A DNA stretch of 64,000 bases from Mimachlamys varia (taxonomy: Eukaryota; Mollusca; Bivalvia; Pectinida; Pectinidae). Below, one piece after another: positions 26,036 through 38,800 of this stretch (positions are counted from its first letter, which is position 1; each line of letters begins with the position of its first letter). The stretch is taken from contig OX392527.1 of the NCBI GenBank assembly GCA_947623455.1, positions 28,884,201 through 28,948,200 on the forward strand. Reading direction: 5' to 3'. Both the position numbers and the translations under genes were made by a program. The notes under the pieces are model-generated. The model was not told the DNA's origin. It ran no database searches and saw only the letters and a list, made by a program, of their open reading frames with translations.

Positions 26036-26772
26036 CAAAACAAAAAAGGCTACTATTCAAGTAGGAATCAACATTGAGACATGAATTAAATCCGGTTATT
26101 TGTGAAGCTTAAAATATAGGCTTTCAATCTGGCTGACATGTGCATATCTATGCAACGGTGAATTTTAATGCAGATCCCGTACTTTATAAAATCTAATGTC
26201 TCGTATTTTGTATGAAATTTGCTTTGGACAGAATATATTACATACGATTCACTTTTACTAGATACATTTAAAGTTTGAGATCTAAATTTAATTAAATTGG
26301 ATCGACATTGCTTTTCTGTTAACATCTCACTGCAAGTGATGCTACAATGTATATATTACAGTAACCTTGATTATAACTTTACGTTTTCTCATTTAATATG
26401 CATTAAAATTTAAGATTTTTTTTCCCCAATGACATTTTAACAGTAATATATATATACATTAATATGTTTATGACACAATATCATTATGCGTTGATAGCCT
26501 GTGAAATCCTATCATAGCCAGTGGTAATACTACCAAAGTACCCTACGCGAGGACAGTACGAATGCAAATGACTCGTACATACAATGTATTATGAAACGAA
26601 CTGAATTATAAATAATTTCCAACTCCTAGCTTGACAATGCCCATTTTTGTATCATTCATTTTCTCAAAAATACTTTTAACGGTGATACATTTTGTAGATC
26701 TCGAATATTGCAAACCACCTTTTATACTCGAAAATCAATCATTAGTATTGATTAAAAAATATTCTGTCTCAG

Positions 26773-26879
26773 GAACATGGCGCTCGGCTGTGCTGTTTTT
26801 CAACAGCCTCATGGTCCTTGGTACCATCTTTTCCGTAGACATGCCCACAGCGTTACAGCACGAGGTTATCAACAGTCGG
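26773..26879 (+). CDS. Gene A exon 2 (TM1)
   Basis: The acceptor is TGTCTCAG and the donor CGG|GTAGGT. Length is 107 nt, entering phase 1 and leaving phase 0. It encodes TWRSAVLFFNSLMVLG and on to the ALQHEVINSR end, a hydrophobic TM1 followed by the D-x-P-x-A-L-Q signature typical of MFSD1-like proteins. Gene B exon 2 has the same length and phases and ends in the related QSEIMNSY. Confidence 0.85.
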
Positions 26880-29800
26880 GTAGGTCTCAGGCTGATATTA
26901 GTTGAAAGTTTCTTTGAAAGTTTTTGATACATATTCTCAAACTGCCATCTTTCAATGTAGGTACTCGTTTTGTTGAGATAACGTAACATACACATATGCT
27001 ACATATGTACAATACACACAGTATGCCGAAAAATGAATTAAACTGCATCATACAGCTGTTTGGTCCTCCTATAACTCTTCTTTGATTCTAGGGGCCAAAA
27101 GGTAGGAATCCAAAATATCTAAACTAATGTAGAAGCAAAAGGGTCAAGTGCGTAAAACACTTTAATTTATGAATTTATAAGTAAAATTAAACTAGTTCTG
27201 TATTATTTCAAATCGTGTACTACGCAAATGTGTATATTATGTATCGTGCCAATACGCAAACCTCTGGGACTAAAAATTCTACCAGCAGAGTCTGCCACCC
27301 TCTATCATTCAAGATGACGTAACACACACAAATGCTGAACCTTTTAAATGTTGAGGTCAGTTAACAGCTGGTTAGTATAAATACGAACAATACATGTAGG
27401 TCTAACATAATCATCATTTCAAATTTTTGTCATTTTTTCCTGCGATAGAAAAGCAAACTTCGCCATTTGAAAACCTTTATGCCTTCGAAATAAGCACAAT
27501 GTCTTTATGTCAATAATTTGTTTATGTATTGCATATAATATCTATATAAGAATTGCTTTCAAGAAAAGATAATTACACATATCCCCATGATTCCAGCTTT
27601 AGCTACATTATTTGATGTATGCAGATCCAGACAAACATCAGTCTAGCCCTCTTACTCAAACGTTGATAAATGTTTACCTTCTGCCAATGAACAGTGACAA
27701 TGTAATTTAAATAAATTGACGACATCGACTACATGTAAAAGAATTGAATGATCCTCAAAAATCAGTCGGATTTGTATGGCATGTTAAGTTGATGTTTTGG
27801 ATTTTGTTAATTCATAATTTAAATGGTCTAGTACATTACTGTTCGAATACTTTTTCATATACATGTACATTGTACAACCCATCGAGCTATACTGCAATGT
27901 ATTATATTTTTGTTTTGTTTTGAAGATAACATTAATAAGCCAATTTTGTTACTAAGCATATGCCAAGTTCCAGCAATACAACAGACGAGACTAACTGTAA
28001 GGTGTGTCTGGGGCTAGGAGCGGTCCGCTATAACCTACTACACTCCTCTCTTAGATGGACGTAAGTACGCCCTTCGTGAACTATCTAGTAACTTCCCGAC
28101 ATTTATCGTGTTGTACCCCGTTAACAAGGGTCTGAATCATGATAACGTTTTTGTTGGGTAGATAATTTCAATTCGCTAATATAGTTCTTATTTTTGCTTT
28201 CCAGATCAGCGATTTTAAGTCTGCCCGTCGGCTATTTGATTGATAGGCTTGGCAATGGTCGTAAGTATCGATTTGGTTTAGCTGGGTTTGGTCGTTGATC
28301 TCTTGTAGACCCGAAATCAAATATTACTTCAGGTTAAACGTAGACACGAACATAATTATCACATCCAAGTCCACAAAAGCGGCGGGGTTCGATCAACGAA
28401 GTTGTCGTTAGTATGGGAGAAAGTGTGATCATGACCTACCTCGTCCTTATTGGATACCTATACATGACAGATTTGTTGTGTCTTCACTCTTATAAATGAT
28501 GCCTTATCATGCTATAAAACAATTAAGGAAATCGATACTGACTTAACAAAGGAACAGTCGTTATGTTCCCTTATAACATGAATGTATAAAATTCTAACAT
28601 TTTGTAGATACTGTATCCTAGAAATGAAACTTAAAGCATGATATAACAAGCCTCGTTTCATAGGTGTTACTGAAAACGCTTACACTTCGTGATCCCCTGG
28701 GTGCCCAATGGGTATTCTCTTCAGTGTCTGTTTTTGATGGGCGTTTTTTTGCTGTATCGACGTTGTATGCTGACTCCGTCCGTGTTTGTTTGTATTTCAT
28801 AGAACATCTGTTTACTTCAATCGTCAGTGTATCATTTGTGTACGCTTCTGAATGCTGTGTAATCAGTACCAGTACGATCGTTATTTTCGTGTTTCAAATA
28901 ATAAATAAACAAATAAATAAATAAATAAAACATAGTACACGGAGATATGAAGTTTTTTGTCCTTATGATTCAGTGTGTTTCCAGGTTCTGTCATCCTGTT
29001 TTCCTTATGATTCAGTGTGTTTCCAGGTTCTGCTATCCTGTTGTCCTTATGATTCAGTGTGTTTCCAGGTTCTGCAATCCCGTTGTCTTCATGATTCCGT
29101 ATGTGATCAGGTTCTCCTATCCTGTTGGCCTTATGATTCTGTGTGTTTCGAGGTTCTGCTATCCTATTGTCCTCATGATTCAGTGTATTTCGAGGTTCTG
29201 TGATCCTATTGTCCTTATGATTCAGTGTGTTTAGATGTTCAGCTATCCTATTGTCCTTATGATTAAGTGTGTGTCCAGGTTCTGTTATCTCGTTGTCCTT
29301 ATGATTTTCTGTGTTTCGTGATTCTGTGATTATATTGTCCTTATGATTCAATGTGTTTCCTGGTTCTATTATCTCGTTGTCCTCATGATTCAGTGTGTTT
29401 CGAGGTTCGGTGATCCTATTGTCCTCATGATTCAGTGTGTTTCGAGGTTCTGCTATCCTATTGTCCTTATGATTCAGTGTGTTTCCAGGTTCTGTTAACT
29501 CGTTGTCCTTATGATTCAGTGTGTTTCCTGGTTCTGCTATCCTATTGTCCTTATGATTCAGTGTGTTTCCTGCTATCCTATTGTTCTTATGATCCAGTGT
29601 GTTTCGAAGTTCTGTTATCTCGTTGTCCTCATGATTCAGTGTGTTTCGTGGTTCTGCTATCCTATTGTCCTCATGATTCAGTGTGTTTCGAGGTTCTGTG
29701 ATCCTATTGTCCTTATGATTCAGTGTGTCCAGGTTCTGCTATCCTATTGTCCTTATGATTCAGTGTGTTTCCAGGTTCTGCTATCCTGTTGTCCCTATGA

Positions 29801-32800
29801 TTCAGTGTGTGTCGAGGTTTTGCTCTCCTGCTGTCCTTATGATTCAGTGTGTTTCCAGGTTTTGCTCTCCTGTTGTCCTTATGATTCAGGTTGTGTCGAG
29901 GTTTTGCTCTCCTGTTGTCCTTATGATTCAGTGTGTTTCCAGGTTCTGTTATCCTGTTGTCCTTATGATTCAGTGTTTGTCGAGGTTTGCTCTCCTGTTG
30001 TCCTTATGATTCAGTGTATTTCCAGGTTCTGCTATCCTTTTGTCCTTATGATTCAGTGTATTTCCAGGTTCTGCTATCCTGTTGACGTTACTTCAGTTCC
30101 TGGGATCATTACTGTTTGCTGTGAGTGCCATATCACAGACCCCGATAAGAACACCCATGTATATACTTATGGTGACGGCGCGGATCCTGTTAGCGTTCGG
30201 TGAAACGCCTCTCTGTTGTGAGTATGGGTATTACTACGGCAATAACAAAAAATAACCTCAAAGAAGCATCAGACAATTTCAACGTAACTCTTCTTCAATT
30301 CATGTTTGCATCCTCTCAATCGATGGCCGTTTCAACTGTAACCAGCAGATAAAGACACGTTGTATTTATGTATTTTTGTGATTATATTTGTCCAGTTGTC
30401 CAGAGCCGAGTTGTCGCCCATTGGTTCTCGGACCGGGCTCTCCTACCGCTGTCCTTCATAATACTTAGTCAACGTGTAGGCGCGATGCTCGCGTTCTATG
30501 TCACGGCAACAATCGCAAATGAGGTTGGATTTGGAGTGGCCGTATGGAGCGGTAGGTTGGAATCGTTCTCTCCCCCTCCCTATTTTCACTAACGTGAACA
30601 ATCCTTTCGTTTTGGAGCCGTTTTTAACCATGTGTTTTGTAAGTAAACATCATATTATTTTATGTAATTTCGAGTTGAGAAGTCTCTAACAAGAAACATC
30701 CAAATACTGAACATTTACATGTATTCTTTGGCATTTCTCGTTTTTTATTTTGTTACCAGGCACGGGCCTTTGTGGACTGGGCGTTTTATCGGCCTGTTGC
30801 CTTGCCATTGTTCTCAGGAAAGGTCAGATAGACCAGGCAACAAAGGATATAGATACCAGTCAGACGGTGAGTGGAGTAAACATTTATTTGCCTGCTATCT
30901 CCGCAATCTGTGCATGGTATTAATTCCTATTTAGACTTCAAAATCAATCCTGCATGCGACGTCTATACCAATATATAATTATCATGAAGATGTTTTCATC
31001 TGTTTCTCAATACAGCATATCTTTGCCTCAATGCAGTCCTGTATACTTAGAAGATGTCAGATAAAAACTTATTGATTATTAATTGACCTTTGTTGAGGCG
31101 GATTTGTGCAACGAAACTGAGACCTGAAAATGATATATTCAACGAGAAAATGTTGAGATAAATATCACTTTCCAGATCCATATATTCACACATTCACAAG
31201 AAAAAACGTCTTTATGGCGGGGGCAGTTTCGGGTGTTTTCAGAGCAATTTGCTTTAAATTCTTGCAAAGCATTCAATCTATACTGCGGTACTGAATTTGA
31301 CAATGAGAAGACTTATGGAGCTCAAATACATGTCATAGAGTGAATGATTGTTGGCAAATGCATTTGATATTTATATTACGATGCTGATTTTGGCAATAGC
31401 AATTCTTATGCGTTTCGTCATCCATTTTATGGTATCAAATTTTGACTTTCTTTGGGATTTAAAAATGTTTGACACATATTAACGTTAATTCTTCCTTTAC
31501 CTGCTTGTTAATCAAATTATAGTCATAAGTACTACATGTACAATACTGTAGCTGGCAGTCAGGGTTCTTACGGGGTCAGCATCTATGCAAATGCAGTTTT
31601 GTAATTTGTTCTTTTAATTCAGTTAATTCGGTTTACGGGGGATCTAGGCCACTCTGGTACAGGTCTTGCATTAAACTGTTTTGTTTATTAGGTCACCTGA
31701 GACGAAGTCTCAAATTACCTTATCTAACTGTTTTTATCCATCGTCGTGCGTTTTCCGTCCGTTAACAATTTACATTTGCAACATTTTTAAAAAACCCCTG
31801 AACCATTTGAATGAATTTTTGCATGAACCTTCCCTGGCCAAAGATACATCAAAATTGTGAATTATATGGTCGTAACTGAATCAAATATTCTTTATAAATG
31901 TAAAGGTCTTAAGGTGCTTTAACAACATTGTGAATTTCATGTCCCCCAGGATTCACATACCCCCCCCCCCCCCTGTAGGGAGGGTGAAGTTTACTTTACA
32001 CTGGGAAGCATAAACAATCTGAACAAAATAATTTTACCACCTATATATATGCATTATCATCTGAAAAACATACTCTACTACAGTCATTTAAATATATAAT
32101 TCTACAAAATACATAAAATTTTTACAAGCATGACATGACGTTAATGGTATAGTATCTAAACTAAATACCCATAGACTAAAGATCACGTAACACACACATA
32201 TGCTGCACCTCTTAAATTGAGTAATAGAAAATGAATTAAACTGCATCATACAGCTGTTTCGTCCTCCTAGGACTCTTCAGTGATGCTAGGGGCCAAAAGG
32301 TAGGTATCCAAAATTTCTAAACTAATGTAGAAGCAGAAGGATCAGGTGCGTAAAACCCCTTAAATTTATGAATATCGAAGTAAAATTAAACTAGTTCTGT
32401 ATAATTTTAAATCGTGTACTACGAAAATGTGTATATTATGTACCGTTCTCGCTACTCAAATGAGATTAACTGTGGCTATGGAGGCTCCAGCAAATTACGA
32501 AAACAAAAACTAAATTAGAAGATCATCTAGATTAAAACACAGCATTTAAATTATCTGGACAACACTTAAACCTCAAGAACACCACCCAATATTCAAGAAC
32601 ATAAAACCTAGTTAACAATAAGACCTTTGGTCCTGAGAATTTTACCGTGACGACTGGAGATTAGGTGTTTGGCCTGCTCACTCATTAAGCTGCATTCACT
32701 TTGCTGTAGCCGCGCAACAAGGAGTCAACTGACCAAAAATCAAGGTGAAAGGGGTCAAGGTCACTGATTCAAAGGTCAATGAAGCCGTTTGTAACTTTCT

Positions 32801-35800
32801 TTTTTTTCTGGAGTCAATTGAACACAGATCCAAGTCACTTACTGGTAGTTTGATTGTTGGGTTCAAAGCTCAATGATTGCATATTTTGGGAGATATATAG
32901 ACTTATAAACAGGACCCTTGCTCTTACCTACCAGAGTTCTCGCTCAAACTTGGTTTAGGTTAATGATAATATCAGTGTAAGGACACAACAACAAAAGTTA
33001 TAGTATATCAAAATGCAGGTCACCGTTAATGCCCATGGACCTCTTGTTATAGATCAACAAAAGTAGCTGGAAGTCTCGAGCACGCAAGATACGAGATCGT
33101 GTAAATAATCACTATCACTACATTTTTATCCTAATTTCCACATCACTGTTGACTTTCCAGTTTGTTGTCTTGTTTTATTATCCTCTATATCTTGTTGTGA
33201 ATTAAGAATTGTGTATTTCACAGATGTGGATTCATAATGATCTTGTTTGCAGCGGTCAGATTTTCAAATATGATTACAGTGCAGGGCTAACGGGAAGATA
33301 GGATTTGTTAATTAGAAGGTGGAGGAATGAACTGAATTTCTGTTGGTACATTGTAGTTAGACCTGGTGATGGGCTTATGGAATAAATGACTTTAGCATCC
33401 AATAACAGAGCGTATTAGTATTACTTCAAGAGCCTGTCTAAAACCACTGTTCCAAAATCCAAATTTGGCATTAATGTACACACAAACATTGAAACTACCA
33501 TTGGGAATCTCGACACATCTTACCTTAATCATATTTAATGCAAACTTCGTTTGGAATTACCCAAATCTTATATCAACTTTTTACAGTCTATCGAAGACGC
33601 TCAAAAGTCTGAGTCCGAGAAAGAGGAGACAGAAAAGATAAACATTGATTTAGATGACCCTGAGTTCATAAAAGCTGCGACAAACATTCAGACAGGATTT
33701 AAGGGCTGTAAGACCCGTAAAGAAGTGAAAGGAGATCAGGTTGGAATGATATTTCTATACTTATGTTCTTGTATGTTTCCTTTAATTCACATTGTATCCT
33801 TTTGTTCCTAAAATCTAATGATTTAACCAGGCAAACTTATTTTGATGAGCATGTCATTCTGTTTAACATATGACCACAATTTCCAAGAAAAAAACCATTT
33901 TAGAATAAATATTTGTGAGAATTTTTTTCTGATTAGTTTTTTTTTAAAATATTGCACATGATAACACTTTTTTAAGGGCAGAGTTTAAGGCAAATATTAA
34001 CTCAGATGAAAATTTACATTGTTTTGGTATTTACTTCATCAATTTATTTTTTCTCCTGTAACTGTCAGACGGTTAAAACAATTCTTATTTGAATTTTCAA
34101 TCTGAACTTTTATATGATTTTTTATTAGAAGTAGTTTGCAATCAAAAAAATTAGAAATTGGAATTATTTCTTTTTGAGAAACTGGAGTCAAATAGATGAA
34201 CATATACATTAATGTAAGTAAACATTCAAATTAAGAAAATTGAAAAAAAAATCTTCATTTAATAACTTAAGACAAAAATGTCAATTCTTAATACCAGGTT
34301 TTTAAGAAGAAAAAAAATATGTAGTCAAATATTTCAATCAAATCTGTACAGTATTCAATTGGCATTAAGCATAAGCAGTCCTGATATTATGAGAGAAACC
34401 TTTTTAATTTAGCAACATATCAAGTATGCCGAAAAAATGAATTAAACTGCACCATACAGCCGTTTCGTCCTCCTAGGTTCGGAATCCAAAGTTTCAAAAC
34501 TAATGTAAAGGCAGAAGGGTCAGGTGCTTAAAACCACTTTAATTTATAAGTTGAATTAAAATAGTTCTGTATAATTTCAAACCATGTACTACGAAAATGT
34601 CTTTATGACAGTGTATGTACCATGCCACTACTCAAATGAGATAACTTTGGCTCGGAGACTAAAACATCCACTAGCAGTCTGCCACCCCCTATCATGAAAG
34701 ATGGCGTAAAACACACATATGCTGCACCTTTTCAATTTAGCGACAGATACAGTATGCCGAAAAAATTAATTAAACTGCACCATATAGTCGTTTCCTCCCC
34801 CTAGAAATCCTCAGCGACGCCAGGGGCCCAATGTTGGGAATCCAAAGTTTTAAAACCAATGTAAAAGCAGAAGGGTCATATATGAATTTAGAAGTAAGAT
34901 TAAAATTGTTCTGTATAATTTCAAGCCATGTACTACGAAAATGTGTTTATTATGTACCGTGCTACTACTAAAATGAGATAACTGTGGTAAATGTTAAAAC
35001 TTTCAAGGCATATATTGTTATAATTTGTCAAAAGAAACCGTTGTATTTTATTAACCGTCAATAGACGAGTGTGACATTCATTCAGATAAAACATGTCTAA
35101 GCATTTAGTGAATTGCTGACCTTCACCTGAACAATTCATTCATATCCTTTAGACCCCCTTGTTATAAGCTAATTATGATATTTTATGGATTAGCCTTAAA
35201 ACTCCCTTTTTGGACAATGGAGCAAACTATTGAATTATTTATATTTGTATTAAGGTTTAATTGAAATGTAGAGAAAGAAATCAGAGAAAACCGAAGCGTC
35301 ATCAAAACCCTAATCCAACCTAAAAATCGACTTAACTAGAAACAAAGAAAATATTTACTTGGATAAGATGGAAAGAGTACTGTCGCAACAAGCAGGCGTG
35401 CCAATGGGCAATAAAAACCTCCACCACTTAAGGTCACAAGCTACATAATATCTTTTCAATGAGAATGAAAAAGACCACCTTTTACAAATGACCATATATG
35501 AGGCAACGCAGAAAGAGATTTGTATTAACGATAGAATAGATGATCACGTTATTTTCATTTAATACAAATTTCATTCTGCTTGCAGACGTTTGCCGATATA
35601 AAGGCCATCCCCAAGAAGTTCTGGATACACGTATGCATGGTAGCATTGCTATATGGACAGATAATTAGCTTTCACGCGAACCTACCGTGAGTATTTCGTT
35701 GGGTAGAAATGTCGAATTTCGTACACAAGCCTTTGAAATGTCTGACAACTAATCTAAGGGCAAATACCTGTAGGTTGTCGTCGTACATTGTATGATAGCA

Positions 35801-38800
35801 GATAACTATTCTTATTACAGGAATTGTTCCGATTGTCTCAAGCCTACAGCCTGTCCAGCTAGTAGCAAGCACTACTACCCTGAACTCAATCACCCCTGAA
35901 GACACCTTTGAACTCTTCCAATACTATGGTTCATTATGCTATTTCAGGGGTAAATGAGTTAATATTATCTGAGACTGCATGCATTTATTATTACCACTTT
36001 TGATTTGGTATTTTGGCCAAATTCAATGGGTCTCAGTAGGACTAATTATTCACTCCTAATGAATCAGAATTTGATCATTGGGGAAGGCAGTTAAGTACGA
36101 TGCCCCCTTTAACAGAAATAAATACGGGTTTTAATGGATTCAAAGTTATGATTTTTTTGAAGAAGATTGATAATAGTGAAAATTATAAGAAATTACAGTA
36201 AAATCCCAACATAGGACGCAATTTGTGTTTTAATTCACTTTTACAATGATCCGATTGTACATTTCTGTTCTGTCAATGACCAAATTATCCGGATAAAACT
36301 ACTATTAATTGAACGTTTTTTTGTATTACCCATTTATTGAATATTATATATATTTCTAATTAAGGGTCATCAAAATAGCAAAATCATGTTGTATTTTAAA
36401 GCAACAGAAAACAACGAAGCATGGTACAAATATAGTCATGCAATATACCAAGATGTTTGTCATCCATGAACTTTCTTTCTTAATATATTCTTTAATACGC
36501 TTTATTTGATGCGAGATTCTTTAATAAAGTGACTTTGTGGCAAGATGCATCATAGGATAATCTTTAGTTACACAATATATGAAATTACATGTAATGACGT
36601 TGTACTCTCAGGTGTCTATAGCAAACATTTGTTTGACTGGCTATGGCTCTTTCAAAGCATACACATTGATTCTGTTTTTACCTTGAAATGCAAATGGCAG
36701 TTGTGAAGAATATCACACAACAATATCATATAGGGAGGTATTTCAATCATCAAAAACACTCTTATTAGAGACTATTAAGACTTCTGAACATAACACAACA
36801 AGAAGACTTTCGCAAAGGTAAAAATGCAGATTTCATAAAATAGCCCACAACTCCACAGTTTTAACATATACCTTAAAAACAGCCTTCTCACCTTGTTGAG
36901 AAGTCTTGATAATATCCAATATAAACTCTTCTAATAATTACAATACCTCCATGTATGCATATTTGAGTAAAACATTGTATAGTCGTCATTTGCAGTTCAA
37001 GGACAAAACAAAATCAATGTGTACGCTTTGACAGAGCCATATCCAGTCAAACAAATGTCCTATCGTGTGCTATAGGCACTTACATGCAAGAGTACAATGT
37101 ACAACGACATTGTTGGTTTGTGCAACATGTATGAGCTACATGAGTCAATTGTCCCGTCCTGGAACATGCATATTTTCGCATAATTTGCCAACATTAACAA
37201 ACACCTTGTCAAATTACTATCAAAGGCAAAGTGGTTATCCTTGACATATACCAACAAGTGACCTAGTTACTTCTGTTCAATTTGCCCATAATATTAATTA
37301 AAAAGCCTGTAAGCTATCTAAAGATATGCTTTACAGATGACCCTTAATGTGTATACTTACAAAAAATCACAGTGTAATACTCATTCGATGGAATAACTAA
37401 TTCTCCACATGTACATGTGACCTGTTTCATGTGTCAGGAAGTGATGTGTTGAAGAATGATTTGGTATCGTTACAGGGAGTATTTGGTGTTACAATATGGT
37501 TTCTCTGGAACAATTTCGTCATACATTACCGGCGCGACTATGTTACCATTCATCGTGGGTCCTCTCGTCGCTCTCGCTTTGGTATGTACGTCGTAAATGT
37601 ACCTGCTCATCTTGTTTGTTAATTAACTGTTTTAATATCTTATGGTAGTTTAAATAATTTTATTAGTCTTTCTTTTGTAATATAATTATTCGTTTTTCGT
37701 CAATAGACGATGGGAGAACGTCCTTTTATCCAAATTTTACAAAACATCGCTATATATGTTTATGTATACCATGACAAATCATCTGTGTTTATCTTATTTA
37801 TAGATAGTGAATATAAAACTGTATATGATATGCGGATTGAATTATATGTTAATAAATCTAACAACCATGGCATTACAATGTAAGAAGTAAAGCTATATGA
37901 ATAATGTTTTCAGAATAAGATCGACTGTATCGGTGTGTTGATGACGTGTGCTGCAGCGGTCATGATACCAGTGTTTTCCTTGTTCAGGTTTAGTCCTTCC
38001 GTCAACCCACTGATCCTCGCCATAACTCTAGGGACTGCTAATATCATTACTGAAGTAAGTCTCATTTTCAGCCTTGAGAAATATATACATTTTAATTTGT
38101 TTCGAAGTGTTTTTTTCAATATTTTTTTTTTATTTTATTAGTCAGCATTCAATTAAAATTTCCTATTTCAGCTAGGCTTGTGGCAAGTAGCGGTATTATT
38201 GCTGCCTCGTTCGTGTTTTGGAACTGTCACTGGAATTATGTACCTCGTACGGAACACAGTCGTAGGGCTGAGTCTGCTACTAGACGGCTATTTACTACAG
38301 AAACAAGATGAGTATGTGTTTTATATATACTAGTATAGATAACATGAAAAAGAACAAGATATATCTGAGGGACCTTTGAGCCAACCGTCGATGATTGTTC
38401 ATTCATTCTTAGAAAGATCGATCTTTTCCCTTCTTTTTTCCACTTTCAGTTATGTATTTAATCTTGTAGATCTATGAAGCTTTTTAATACAAGATGGCCG
38501 TGTGGTGGCCATATCCCCCCCAACCTGGACCAGTCCAATAATTAGACCAAGCACAACTAGGAATGATACAGAACCTGCTTATGAAATTTGAAAATGATTC
38601 ATCCAGTACTTCTCACGAAATAGCAATTGTAAACTCTCACTGTCAAAATCCATGATAGCTGCCTGTCAGCCATATTGTTTATCGGATCTATCCAAAAAAA
38701 GACAACTAGGCACGAAGGGGATCCTACATAAATATTTGAGGATGATCCATCCAGTACGTCTTAGGAAATAGCTTTTGTTTGGATCTGTCCGAAAGTAGAC

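Larger units (their letters stand above)
21960..26640. repeat. Right arm of the giant imperfect inverted repeat
   Basis: Reverse-complement partner of 13640-19830. Its own insertions are a Penelope-like copy at 22985-24160 and a fragment at 25860-26035, which account for most of the spacing difference between the arms. Confidence 0.75.

Noticed and set aside
26735..26779. IKKYSVS peptide just before gene A exon 2, resembling a Penelope-like block
   Set aside because: Only seven residues match and the surrounding sequence does not; probably coincidence.
29511..30203. 230-codon ORF (MIQCVSRFCYP repeats) through the acceptor array
   Set aside because: Its frame is not that of exon 5 of the MFS gene; it is open only because 42 is divisible by 3. 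The 156-codon minus-strand ORF in the same array is rejected likewise.
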